A program made the translations under genes and the position numbers. A stretch of 27,533 bases of DNA from Flavobacterium sp. UBA7665 (GTDB taxonomy: Bacteria; Bacteroidota; Bacteroidia; Flavobacteriales; Flavobacteriaceae), in the NCBI GenBank assembly GCA_002483285.1, contig DLHP01000042.1, positions 61,005 to 88,537 on the forward strand, written 5' to 3'. The number at the start of each line of letters is the position of its first letter. Positions within the stretch are counted from its first letter, which is position 1. Under the pieces are notes generated by a model. It saw only the letters and a program-made list of their open reading frames with translations. It made no database searches and was not told the origin of the DNA. This document shows positions 1 to 7,267 of this stretch, one piece after another.

Positions 1-85
1 TGAGGAAGGGCGCAGCCAGTCCTCCGTGAAAGAAAGCTCGCTTTCAATTTCTTTTACACTCGCAAAGCAACCGCCATCACCCAAC
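1..85. other. Gene-free left edge with small inverted repeats
   Basis: This short stretch lies downstream of the DUF3667 gene and shows no convincing gene. It holds two small inverted repeats: GAGGA (2-6) with TCCTC (20-24), and GAAAGC-TC-GCTTTC (32-45). Read on the - strand, the second is followed by a few T residues and could be a weak terminator for the neighbouring gene, but the T run is poor. The word GGCGCAGCC near the edge is the complement of GGCTGCGCC in the repeat at the other end of the window, which may be chance. Confidence 0.3.
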
Positions 86-814
86 TCACAAACTATAACC
101 AAACAACAACACGATAGCAGTAAATACAACCATAAAAGCAACCAAAAAGATCAAGTGGCTCAAAATAGAAAGCGCAAGCACCCTAACTTTACTCAACTTA
201 TTGAAAAATTGAAAATTGGTCCAATAAATCAAGATGATATCCGACAAATACAGCAATGCCATGACGGTTTTAATGGTAGGAGTTGCATTGAAATGCACAA
301 GAATCGGGAAAGTAACAATATGGAGAATGAGCCTTTGCGAAGCCTTAAAGGTGTTTAAAACAAAATATTCAATGTAATTGTATCCCTGGCTCCTGAAACT
401 CACGAACGTACCCAGCGTATAAATCGGAATGGTAGCCAAAGTTAACCAGTAATAATGCTGGGCCATCCAGTTATTGACATCCATGTCTAATTTGGAGATT
501 TCCTTCTCGTCTGTGGTAAAGAGGTTGATCTCGAAAGAATGGTACAACAAACCATATATCGTGGCCAGTACAATTACAAGTGAAATGGGCTTAAAATGGT
601 GGATCCTTTTCCCTTCAATGAACTCGCGAATGGAATGTCCCGGACGCGAGTACAATTCCTTGGCCGAATAATACATCCCTTTATCAAAATGAAACAAACC
701 ATGCTGAATGTCATGCCAGATAAAATGGGCGTTGAGTTTATGCGTTTTGGCCGATTGGCCACAATTGTTGCAGAAATTCCCTTCGAAAACCGTATTGCAA
801 TTTTTGCAGATCAT
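86..814 (-). CDS. DUF3667 domain-containing membrane protein
   Basis: This 242-aa integral membrane protein has unknown function. The N-terminus holds a four-cysteine zinc-ribbon-like knuckle (Cys3, Cys6, Cys15, Cys18; CKNC and CNNCGQ). The signature stretch HDIQHGLFHFDKGMYYSAKEL and the segment RPGHSIREFIEGKRIHHFKP come next. Several hydrophobic helices fill the C-terminal two thirds, starting near residue 75. This layout is typical of Bacteroidetes DUF3667 proteins. The start is taken as the ATG at 814, which puts the zinc knuckle at the N-terminus as in the family; a GTG one codon upstream is possible. The gene stands alone and is divergent from the T9SS gene. Family assignment is confident, role unknown. 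Confidence 0.85.
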   Translation of the reverse strand: MICKNCNTVFEGNFCNNCGQSAKTHKLNAHFIWHDIQHGLFHFDKGMYYSAKELYSRPGHSIREFIEGKRIHHFKPISLVIVLATIYGLLYHSFEINLFTTDEKEISKLDMDVNNWMAQHYYWLTLATIPIYTLGTFVSFRSQGYNYIEYFVLNTFKASQRLILHIVTFPILVHFNATPTIKTVMALLYLSDIILIYWTNFQFFNKLSKVRVLALSILSHLIFLVAFMVVFTAIVLLFGYSL

Positions 815-962
815 CACCTGACTGTTAAAGTATACGGGTTGAAACTACAATTTTTTTTGTTATTTCGGACGCCATCGCGGTAGAAAATTTATGGATTCGA
901 ACACTTTTTATTACAGTAGTTTTTTCTTTTACAGGCACTTATCGGCATCTGCTTAAAAACAG

Positions 963-970
963 TATATTTG
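963..970 (+). promoter_or_regulatory. Candidate -7 box upstream of the T9SS gene
   Basis: TATATTTG matches the Bacteroidetes TAnnTTTG -7 consensus and would give a short leader before the ATG at 989. No clear -33 TTG is visible at the expected distance, so this is a one-box prediction. Confidence 0.4.
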
Positions 971-988
971 ATTCAAATACAAACCACC

Positions 989-3601
989 ATGAAAAAACAA
1001 CTACTTCTACTAGTGTGCTTTTTAATCTGCCAGCTTGGCCAAGCGATCAATGCAAGCCTTCCTCCAAATGCGATAATCGCTTACAATACACCATTCTGCC
1101 GTGACAATTCGATTGCACAACCGGTTGCGATAACCGGTACCGGAAACTATACTGGCGGCACTTTTTCTGCCACGCCGACAGGATTGTCCATTTCGCCAAC
1201 TACCGGGGCGATCAATCCGTCATTTAGCGTTGCGGGCACCTATGTGGTGACTTATACAATTCCGGCAGGAGTTGATCCCGAAGTACAGGTGACGACGACC
1301 GTTCAAATTGTTGCTGTGCCCAATGCAGGCACTGGCGGGAACACAACGGTTTGCGAAACATCAACTGCCGCAATTGACCTGTTTTCGCTCATTACAGGGG
1401 AGCAGGCGGGCGGAACCTGGACAAGGACTGTTGGCGCCGGCGGTTCCTTCAACGCGAGTGCAGGCGTGTTTATACCAGGCTTTGGCGCGACGACATCAAT
1501 CTTTACTTACACAGTCGCGGGTATTTCCCCGTGTGTTAGCGACACAAGTACTGCGACAGTAACGATTAACCAACAACCGAACGCGGGATACGGAAGCACA
1601 GTTTCTATATGCAACGACGATGCAACGCCTATCAATTTATCCGATATCCTATTTGGCGAGCAGCCCGGCGGAACCTGGACAAGGACTTCGGGAACCGGCG
1701 GCCTATTGAACGTTGCCACAGGTGTTTTTACGCCCACTCCGGGAAGTACAACCTCGAGCACCTTTGTTTATAGCGTAACAGGACCACCACCTTGTTCAAA
1801 CAATACAGCCACGGTGACGGTGAATGTGGGTGCCGAAATAACGATTCCAGGGTCATTCCCAAATGTTACTGCTTGTATGTATTATGTGCTTCCGGCACTT
1901 CAAATGGGAAATTATTATACCCAGCCCGGCGGTAACGGTCAAATGCTTGCGCCGGGCACAGAAATTAACTGGAGCCAGATGATTTACGTGTATGCTCAAT
2001 CGGGAACTTGCTCGGGTGAAACGTCTTTTTTTGTGACTATTTTTAATTCGATTATTCCCGTGTTTGATCCTATTCCCGATCAATGTTTGGGTGCTCCGCC
2101 TATAACACTTCCTACAACTTCTCTGAACGGCGTCACCGGATCTTGGTCTCCGGCAGTTATTGACAATACTTTTGCTGGAACGACCACCTATACGTTTTTT
2201 CCAGATCCCGACAACTGTGGCGCGCCCACTACATTAACGGTTACTGTGGTGCCTTGTTCGGGTATTACTTTAAACGCTTTCCTGGATGTAAACAGCAATG
2301 GTTTAGAAGATAGCGGCGAACCTAAATTCCCGTTGGGGCATTTTGAATATGAAGTAAACAACGACGGCGTTATCCACTATGGCACAGCGCCCGATGGTAC
2401 GTTTACACTAACCGATTATCTCTCGGCCAATTCTTATGACGTAACGTATGTGATTGATGCCCCAGACGATGCGAGATACAACATTACCATACCGTCATAC
2501 AGCAATATCGTTTCGGCCAATCCGATTCCCGTTTACAATTTTCCGGTGACGGTAGTGCAAGCCTATTTGGCACTCGAAGTGGCGCTAACCCCAATGGCTT
2601 CTCCGCGCGCCGGGAGTTCGTACACCAACTATATTACCTATTCAAACACAGGCAATACCGCGATTCCGTTTGGTACGATGGTCTTTACACATGATTCGGT
2701 GCTTAGTTTTGACGTTGGCAGCATACCCGGACTCACGCCAACGGCGACTGGTTTCACTTACAATTTTACCAATCTCGCACCTTTTGAAACCCGAAATTTT
2801 TGGATAAGCATGTCGGTTCCGTCGCTTCCTGTGGTTTCAATAGGGCAGCTCGTCACCAATTCGGTTACAGTGACATCAGGCAGTTTATCGTCGAGCGCGA
2901 GTTTGACCCAGCCCATTGTGGCGGCATACGACCCCAATGACAAGGTGGAAAGCCACGGTGGCAAAATTGTATTTGCTGACTTTACAGATGAAGATTACCT
3001 CTATTACACGATTCGTTTTGAAAACACCGGAAACGCCGAAGCTTTTGATGTAAGAATCAACGATGTACTCGATGCACAACTCGATGAAAGCACGGTGAAG
3101 CTCGTTTCGGGCAGCCATCCGTATGTGTTGGAAAGAACGGGAAGTGAGCTGAATTTTGTATTTGCCGACATCAACCTGCCGCCATCGGTAGCCAACACCG
3201 ATATCGGGAAAGGTTTCGTTTCGTTTAAGGTAAAACCCAAATCGGGTTATGCCCTTGGAGATATTATCCCGAATACTGCTTCGATTTATTTCGATACCAA
3301 TCCGGCCATCGAGACCAATACCTTCGACACCCAATTTGTGACGACCTTGGCAACAACGACTTTTGAAAGTGATTCGTTTGTGCTTTATCCGAATCCGGCA
3401 AACGCTGCATTCCAAATCATTTCAAAAAAGAATATGCCGATTGCTTCGGTACGGATTTTTGACCTGCTTGGCAAATTAATACTGTCTCAGCAGCCAAAAT
3501 CGGGAGAAAGTATTGATGTTCAATCGCTCGATGCGGGTGTGTACTTTGTTGAAGTGAACTCGGCCGACAAAAAAAGTGTTCAGAAATTAATCGTGAAGTA
3601 G
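989..3601 (+). CDS. T9SS type A sorting domain exported protein (DUF7619-like)
   Basis: This is a large secreted, probably cell-surface, protein of 870 aa. It starts with a signal peptide (MKKQLLLLVCFLICQLGQA). Two Ig-like repeats of about 86 residues follow, each with the phrase GGTWTRT and an SxCxxD-type start, then further beta-sandwich segments and an SdrD-like unit (NAFLDVNSNGLEDSGEP). A DUF7619-like domain begins at YDPNDKVE (about residue 646) and ends near FDTNPAIETNTFDT. The type A sorting domain runs from about residue 797 (LYPNPA) through GVYFVEV to KLIVK, the usual signal for export by the type IX system and cleavage or anchoring. The ATG at 989 is chosen because it begins the signal peptide; the TTG at 968 lies inside the candidate -7 box. 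Ligand or adhesive role is unknown. The stop codon abuts the DUF72 start. Confidence 0.9.
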   Translation: MKKQLLLLVCFLICQLGQAINASLPPNAIIAYNTPFCRDNSIAQPVAITGTGNYTGGTFSATPTGLSISPTTGAINPSFSVAGTYVVTYTIPAGVDPEVQVTTTVQIVAVPNAGTGGNTTVCETSTAAIDLFSLITGEQAGGTWTRTVGAGGSFNASAGVFIPGFGATTSIFTYTVAGISPCVSDTSTATVTINQQPNAGYGSTVSICNDDATPINLSDILFGEQPGGTWTRTSGTGGLLNVATGVFTPTPGSTTSSTFVYSVTGPPPCSNNTATVTVNVGAEITIPGSFPNVTACMYYVLPALQMGNYYTQPGGNGQMLAPGTEINWSQMIYVYAQSGTCSGETSFFVTIFNSIIPVFDPIPDQCLGAPPITLPTTSLNGVTGSWSPAVIDNTFAGTTTYTFFPDPDNCGAPTTLTVTVVPCSGITLNAFLDVNSNGLEDSGEPKFPLGHFEYEVNNDGVIHYGTAPDGTFTLTDYLSANSYDVTYVIDAPDDARYNITIPSYSNIVSANPIPVYNFPVTVVQAYLALEVALTPMASPRAGSSYTNYITYSNTGNTAIPFGTMVFTHDSVLSFDVGSIPGLTPTATGFTYNFTNLAPFETRNFWISMSVPSLPVVSIGQLVTNSVTVTSGSLSSSASLTQPIVAAYDPNDKVESHGGKIVFADFTDEDYLYYTIRFENTGNAEAFDVRINDVLDAQLDESTVKLVSGSHPYVLERTGSELNFVFADINLPPSVANTDIGKGFVSFKVKPKSGYALGDIIPNTASIYFDTNPAIETNTFDTQFVTTLATTTFESDSFVLYPNPANAAFQIISKKNMPIASVRIFDLLGKLILSQQPKSGESIDVQSLDAGVYFVEVNSADKKSVQKLIVK
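1409..1687 (+). repeat. Internal duplication in the T9SS gene
   Basis: A 21-base identical block (GGCGGAACCTGGACAAGGAC plus T) occurs at 1409-1429 and 1667-1687, exactly 86 codons apart. It sits in the same place in two adjacent Ig-like domains and encodes GGTWTRT. Third-position identity suggests a recent tandem domain duplication or gene conversion. Confidence 0.75.
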
Positions 3602-4483
3602 ATGCAATTCGGAAAAGTAGAAAATCCGGGATTGGTCGATTTTAGACTGCCCAAAGACCATCCCGATACCCAAAGGATATTACAGAAGCATAAGGATTCA
3701 GACGTGTTCGAAGCTTTCGTAGGCTGCGCCAAATGGAACCGCACCGAACTCAAAGGGTTTTATCCGCGCGGAACCAAAGACGAATTGGCTTATTACAGCA
3801 CGCAGTTCAATTCGATTGAGCTCAACGCCACGTTCTACCAAATGCCCAACTGGCAACAGGTAGAAACCTGGAAGAACAAAACACCCGACAATTTCAAGTT
3901 TTTTCCAAAAATAACAGCGACTATCAGCCATTACAAACGGCTCATCGATGTGGGTGTTTTGGTCAATGATTATTGCAACACGGTTAGCAATTTTGGCGAT
4001 AAACTCGGTATGGTTTTCCTGCAACTGCACGACAATTTCAAACCCAAGGATTTTGACCGTTTGCAAAAAGTACTCGATGAATTCCCGAACGGCGTTCCGC
4101 TGGGCGTTGAAGTGCGCAATGCAGAATGGTTTGCAGACGAGCAAATTGCCAATGAATTCTGCAGCCTGTTAGAGAAAAATAACATGGCTAATATTATTGT
4201 AGATACCGCTGGCCGACGCGACATGCTGCACATGCGGCTCACAAGTCCCGTTGCGTTTGTACGTTATGTAGGCGCGAATCATCCATCGGATTTACAGCGA
4301 TTAGACGAGTGGGTGGAAAGGATTGCAAAATGGCAGTCTGAGGGATTGAAAAAATTGTATTTTTTCGTCCATCAGAATATAGAGCTTGAATCGCCTTTGC
4401 TTGCCTCACATTTTATAGGCAAACTGAATGCAGAATTAGAGCTTTCGTTAAAACTCCCTTCCAAACCCGAAACCTTGTTTTAA
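3602..4483 (+). CDS. DUF72 domain-containing protein (YecE family)
   Basis: This cytoplasmic protein of 293 aa belongs to the widespread DUF72/YecE family, which adopts a TIM-barrel-like fold and has no settled biochemical role. Typical features are VGCAKWNRTELKGFYP near residue 41, followed by YYSTQFNSIELNATFYQMP, the FKFFPKI strand, LGMVFLQLHDNF and LGVEVRNAEWF. The length is in the family range. Its ATG begins at the base right after the TAG of the upstream T9SS gene, so the two are probably cotranscribed and translationally coupled, although their products act in different compartments. No terminator separates it from the upstream gene; the CBS gene downstream seems to have its own promoter. 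Confidence 0.9.
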   Translation: MQFGKVENPGLVDFRLPKDHPDTQRILQKHKDSDVFEAFVGCAKWNRTELKGFYPRGTKDELAYYSTQFNSIELNATFYQMPNWQQVETWKNKTPDNFKFFPKITATISHYKRLIDVGVLVNDYCNTVSNFGDKLGMVFLQLHDNFKPKDFDRLQKVLDEFPNGVPLGVEVRNAEWFADEQIANEFCSLLEKNNMANIIVDTAGRRDMLHMRLTSPVAFVRYVGANHPSDLQRLDEWVERIAKWQSEGLKKLYFFVHQNIELESPLLASHFIGKLNAELELSLKLPSKPETLF

Positions 4484-4526
4484 TATAAGCAATTCATTTG
4501 TAACCACACCTGACTTAAGGCATTTT

Positions 4527-4553
4527 TTTGGCTGTTTTCGCTGTGTAAATTTG
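4527..4553 (+). promoter_or_regulatory. Candidate promoter of the CBS-domain gene
   Basis: TTTG (4527-4530) and TAAATTTG (4546-4553) match the Bacteroidetes -33 and TAnnTTTG -7 boxes. The spacing of 15 bases is slightly short. The start codon lies 24 bases beyond the -7 box. Confidence 0.55.
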
Positions 4554-4577
4554 AGTAATATTTAAAACCATTACAAG

Positions 4578-4997
4578 ATGAAACACAGAATGCCAATTAC
4601 CAGTATCATGAGTAAAGACGTCATTACCCTGACGCTTAAAGACGATTTGACCCAAGCCGAAACCCTTTTCAGGAAACACAAAATCAGGCACATTCCCGTT
4701 GTGAGCGGAACCCATATTGTGGGGATGCTAAGCTATAACGACTTGCTTCGGATTTCATTCGTGGACGCTGTGGATGACGATGCCGAAACGGTAGACACCA
4801 CTGTTTATAATATGTTCACCATTGAACAAGTGATGAGCAAAAATGTCGTTGCGGTATCGCCCGAGACTACGATTCGCGAAGTGGCTGAGATTCTTTCCAA
4901 AAATGAATTCCGCGCGCTGCCAGTTTGTGAAGGCGACGTGCTCAAAGGCATCGTAACCACCACCGATTTGATAAAGTACCTGATTGAGCAGTATTAA
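4578..4997 (+). CDS. Two-CBS-domain protein
   Basis: This small cytoplasmic protein of 139 aa consists almost only of a Bateman module: CBS1 (about residues 5-60, ITSIMSKDVITL ... IRHIPVV ... GMLSYNDLL) and CBS2 (about 78-136, IEQVMSKNVVAV ... FRALPVCEGD ... GIVTTTDLIKYL). Such stand-alone modules usually bind adenine nucleotides and act as energy or redox sensors on partner proteins; the ligand and partner here are unknown. It has its own probable promoter upstream and ends in a strong bidirectional terminator shared with the convergent rpe gene. Start ATG fits the family. Confidence 0.9.
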   Translation: MKHRMPITSIMSKDVITLTLKDDLTQAETLFRKHKIRHIPVVSGTHIVGMLSYNDLLRISFVDAVDDDAETVDTTVYNMFTIEQVMSKNVVAVSPETTIREVAEILSKNEFRALPVCEGDVLKGIVTTTDLIKYLIEQY

Positions 4998-5022
4998 AAA
5001 AGACCCGAAAGGGTCTTTTTTT
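4996..5022. terminator. Bidirectional intrinsic terminator between CBS gene and rpe
   Basis: AGACCC (5001-5006), GAAA tetraloop, GGGTCT (5011-5016), flanked by an A run on the left and a T run on the right. It works for both convergent genes. Confidence 0.9.
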
Positions 5023-5680
5023 ATGACAAGAGTTTTTTGAGTTCTGCGATGGTTTGCGTGGGATTTTCAGATCGGAAGACAAAGTTCCCGGCCACGAGTA
5101 CATCGGCACCCGCATCTACGAGCTGGAGCGCATTTTTAGAGGTAACGCCGCCGTCGATTTCGATTAAAGTGGTTGCGTTGCGACGCGTGATAATTTCTTT
5201 AAGCTGTTTGATTTTGGCGTAAGTGTTTTCTATAAATGACTGCCCGCCAAAACCGGGATTGACGCTCATTAGGCAAACCAGATCGATGTCGTTGATTACA
5301 TCTTCTAAAAGTGATACGTTTGTGTGCGGATTGAGTGCGACGCCAGCTTTCATGCCTTCGGCCTTGATGGCTTGCAGCGTGCGGTGAAGGTGGGTGCACG
5401 CTTCGTAGTGAACGGTAAGGTTGTTGGCGCCCAAGTCGGCGAAGGTTTTGATGTAACGGTCTGGATCTACAATCATCAGGTGTACGTCGATGGTTTTTTT
5501 GGCGTGTTTGGTGATGGCTTCTAGCACCGGCATCCCGAATGAGATGTTGGGTACGAAAGCGCCGTCCATGATGTCAATGTGAAACCAGTCGGCTTGGGAA
5601 TTGTTGACCATTTCGATGTCGCGTTGCAGGTTGGCGAAATCGGCGGCGAGGATGGATGGGGCGATTAGTGTGTTTTTCAT
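5021..5680 (-). CDS. rpe: Ribulose-phosphate 3-epimerase
   Basis: This cytosolic pentose phosphate enzyme (219 aa) interconverts ribulose 5-phosphate and xylulose 5-phosphate. Family marks are APSILAADFANL at the N-terminus, WFHIDIMDGAFVPNISFG with the metal-binding His and catalytic Asp, VHLMI, the phosphate-site segment MSVNPGFGGQSF, and EIDGGV with the second catalytic Asp, followed by AGADVLVAGNFVF. The start is placed at the ATG at 5680 (MKNTLIAPS), where the family begins; the in-frame upstream start would add ten residues that are not family-like. It is monocistronic, with a good promoter upstream and a shared terminator downstream. Confidence 0.96.
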   Translation of the reverse strand: MKNTLIAPSILAADFANLQRDIEMVNNSQADWFHIDIMDGAFVPNISFGMPVLEAITKHAKKTIDVHLMIVDPDRYIKTFADLGANNLTVHYEACTHLHRTLQAIKAEGMKAGVALNPHTNVSLLEDVINDIDLVCLMSVNPGFGGQSFIENTYAKIKQLKEIITRRNATTLIEIDGGVTSKNALQLVDAGADVLVAGNFVFRSENPTQTIAELKKLLS

Positions 5681-5750
5681 TCTAGTTGAGTTGTTTTTAA
5701 ACTTCAACATTCAACGTTCGTTGATGAACATTCAACATTGAAAATTTTTA

Positions 5751-5784
5751 CAAATATAAGTTTAGAATTTTGAATGTTGACCAA
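5751..5784 (-). promoter_or_regulatory. Candidate rpe promoter
   Basis: On the - strand the -7 box reads TATATTTG (5758-5751), a perfect TAnnTTTG, and a TTG lies at 5784-5782 with a 23-base spacer. The leader would be roughly 65 bases. Confidence 0.5.
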
Positions 5785-5908
5785 CCAACAACGAATTTTG
5801 AAGTGTAGATGGATGCCCGCGTTAGCGATTGAAGCAAGGTGCCGCGCACCGCGGAAAGCGCGGGCCGTAGGCAACGCCCAAAGAATGTTGAACAACGAAT
5901 ACTGAAGT
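5772..5908. repeat. AT-rich direct repeats flanking a GC-rich element
   Basis: The left unit, 5772-5804, starts GAATGTTGA and ends ACGAATTTTGAAGT. The right unit, 5883-5908, starts GAATGTTGA and ends ACGAATACTGAAGT. They lie in the same orientation on both sides of the GC-rich element at 5811-5880. The left unit has a few extra bases (CCAACC region). Inverse words (TTCAACATT) occur at 5703-5711 and 5731-5739. Confidence 0.65.
5811..5880 (-). repeat. Short copy of a GC-rich dispersed intergenic repeat
   Basis: Read on the - strand it begins TGGGCGTTGCC (5880-5870), contains GCGCTTTCCGCGG and ends ATCGCTAACGC. The element at 27366-27520 begins with the same 11 bases and ends ATCCCTAACGC. The interior is shorter here and has different palindromes (CCGCGCACCGCGG). 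I recall intergenic repeats in Flavobacterium with these same end words, so I infer a dispersed non-coding repeat family. Confidence 0.6.
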
Positions 5909-5915
5909 ACGTAAA

Positions 5916-5969
5916 AAATAAAACTCCGGATACCCGAGCGCAAAGCGCGAACTGACCGGAGTTTTATTT
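5916..5969. terminator. Long-stem terminator hairpin
   Basis: A perfect 14-base stem, AAATAAAACTCCGG (5916-5929) with CCGGAGTTTTATTT (5956-5969), encloses a 26-base loop that itself contains GCGC-AAA-GCGC. On the - strand it is followed by T-rich sequence, so it can act as a back-up terminator for rpoD. Confidence 0.6.
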
Positions 5970-5977
5970 GAATACTA

Positions 5978-6012
5978 AAAAAATAAAACTCCGGTAATCA
6001 GCCGGAGTTTCA
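5978..6012 (-). terminator. rpoD terminator
   Basis: AAACTCCGG (5986-5994) and CCGGAGTTT (6002-6010) form a 9-base stem with a 7-base loop. On the - strand it is followed by TTTATTTTTTT. The stem is the same as that of the hairpin at 5916-5969. Confidence 0.85.
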
Positions 6013-6060
6013 ATCATCAATCAAAAAACGAACAGTTAATCAGACTGTTGTTGCGGTATA

Positions 6061-6111
6061 TAGGTCAATTCTCGTGCCGAGAACTGTTACATTTAGGTTA
6101 ATTCTGGTGCC
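6061..6111. repeat. 18-base direct repeat pair downstream of rpoD
   Basis: TAGGTCAATTCTCGTGCC (6061-6078) and TAGGTTAATTCTGGTGCC (6094-6111) agree at 16 of 18 positions, with starts 33 bases apart. They lie in the 3' untranslated region of rpoD, before its terminator. Confidence 0.7.
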
Positions 6112-6155
6112 AAACATAAAGAAAAATATTATTTGTACCTACAAATTTGAAAATT

Positions 6156-7019
6156 TTAACCCAAATACGTCTTTAAAATCTTACTTCTTGACGTGTGTTT
6201 GAGTCTTCTGATGGCTTTTTCCTTGATTTGACGAACGCGTTCGCGGGTCAAGTCAAAGGTCTCGCCGATTTCTTCTAGTGTCATTGGGTGTTGGTCGCCA
6301 AGCCCAAAATACAATCTGACTACATCGGCTTCACGAGGTGTTAAGGTTTCGAGTGAACGCTCGATTTCTGTACGCAACGATTCGTGGATGAGTTCCCTGT
6401 CTGGATTTGGTGATTCGCCCGAACGCAATACATCGTATAGGTTAGAATCTTCTCCTTCTACAAGCGGCGCATCCATGGATAGGTGACGGCCTGAGTTTTT
6501 CATTGATTCCTTAACATCGTTCACGGTCATATCCAATTCCTTGGCAATTTCCTCGGCAGATGGCGGGCGCTCGTTGGATTGCTCCAATAAGGCGTACATT
6601 TTGTTGATCTTGTTGATCGAGCCGATTTTGTTGAGCGGCAAACGAACGATACGCGATTGCTCGGCCAACGCTTGCAAAATGGATTGGCGGATCCACCAAA
6701 CGGCGTAAGAGATGAACTTAAAACCACGGGTTTCGTCAAAACGCTGTGCTGCTTTGATGAGTCCCAGATTTCCTTCGTTGATTAGATCGGGAAGGGTAAG
6801 TCCTTGGTTTTGGTATTGTTTGGCCACCGATACTACGAAACGCAAATTGGCTTTCGTCAATTTTTCTAGTGCGCGCTGGTCGCCGGCCTTGATTTTTTGT
6901 GCTAATTCTACCTCTTCGTCAGCGGTAATGAGGTCCACTTTTCCAATTTCCTGTAAATACTTGTCTAAAGATGCGGTTTCCCTGTTGGTTACCTGCTTGG
7001 TAATTTTTAGTTGTCTCAT
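6156..7019 (-). CDS. rpoD: Primary RNA polymerase sigma factor (RpoD/SigA)
   Basis: This 287-aa housekeeping sigma-70 factor directs RNA polymerase to vegetative promoters. Region 1.2 (SLDKYLQEIGKVDLITADEE) opens the protein. Region 2 follows (LRFVVSVAKQYQNQGLTLPDL, then GNLGLIKAAQRFDETRGFKF and YAVWWIRQSILQALAEQSR), then region 3, and region 4 with the helix-turn-helix MTLEEIGETFDLTRERVRQIKEKAIRRLK. It lacks region 1.1 and the large non-conserved insert, which is the normal short form in Bacteroidetes. The ATG at 7019 is preceded by AAGGAG at a spacing of 8 bases, an unusually good ribosome binding site for this phylum. Twin terminators follow. Confidence 0.97.
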   Translation of the reverse strand: MRQLKITKQVTNRETASLDKYLQEIGKVDLITADEEVELAQKIKAGDQRALEKLTKANLRFVVSVAKQYQNQGLTLPDLINEGNLGLIKAAQRFDETRGFKFISYAVWWIRQSILQALAEQSRIVRLPLNKIGSINKINKMYALLEQSNERPPSAEEIAKELDMTVNDVKESMKNSGRHLSMDAPLVEGEDSNLYDVLRSGESPNPDRELIHESLRTEIERSLETLTPREADVVRLYFGLGDQHPMTLEEIGETFDLTRERVRQIKEKAIRRLKHTSRSKILKTYLG

Positions 7020-7027
7020 GTTTTTGT

Positions 7028-7033
7028 CTCCTT
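7028..7033 (-). promoter_or_regulatory. Shine-Dalgarno-like site of rpoD
   Basis: AAGGAG on the - strand, 8 bases before the ATG. Bacteroidetes genes rarely use such sites, and most genes in this window have none, so it stands out. Confidence 0.6.
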
Positions 7034-7072
7034 CTTTTAAAGTGTACGTGACTTGTACGGCAAGAGTGCGGA

Positions 7073-7105
7073 AAAAGTTACAAGATTGTAGAAAAAGTTT
7101 TTCAA
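7073..7105 (-). promoter_or_regulatory. Candidate rpoD promoter
   Basis: On the - strand a TTG (7105-7103) and TAACTTTT (7080-7073; one mismatch to TAnnTTTG) are separated by 22 bases. The leader would be about 45-50 bases. This is a weak match. Confidence 0.3.
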
Positions 7106-7243
7106 GCAGTGCTTTGCTGTTGCTTTTTTAAACCTGAAAGGGGGTTAAAGCTTCTCGTTGAATGGAAAGAATCCGCCATGTTTGCAGACAGATTTTTTGT
7201 TTTAAATAGAAACTTTCTTTAAAAGAATGGATACAGATTTTAC

Positions 7244-7251
7244 TATCTTTC
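7244..7251 (+). promoter_or_regulatory. Candidate -7 box of the DUF3857 operon
   Basis: TATCTTTC differs from TAnnTTTG at one base and lies 17 bases before the ATG at 7268. No clear -33 box was seen. Confidence 0.3.
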
Positions 7252-7267
7252 GAAAAAACTTTTCAAA

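Larger units (their letters stand above)
5681..6155. other. 475-base gene-free stretch between rpe and rpoD
   Basis: No coding sequence is credible here. From left to right it holds the rpe leader and promoter, AT-rich GAATGTTGA-type repeats, a GC-rich dispersed-repeat copy (5811-5880), two terminator hairpins that share one stem sequence (5916-5969 and 5978-6012), a short inverted repeat AACAGT/ACTGTT (6031-6049), and a pair of 18-base direct repeats (6061-6111) downstream of rpoD. Confidence 0.8.

Noticed and set aside
26..358. Open frame on the + strand opposite the DUF3667 gene
   Set aside because: It is antisense to a clear membrane-protein gene, and its peptide is low-complexity and Asn/Gln/Lys-rich.
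968..988. Upstream TTG start for the T9SS protein
   Set aside because: It overlaps the candidate -7 box and would add residues before a clean signal peptide that begins at 989.
4996..5022. Riboswitch or small RNA between the CBS gene and rpe
   Set aside because: The space is filled by a simple bidirectional terminator.
5704..5943. Open frame on the - strand over the rpe-rpoD spacer
   Set aside because: It crosses the AT-rich and GC-rich repeats and one terminator arm, has no family character, and no gene-like start context.
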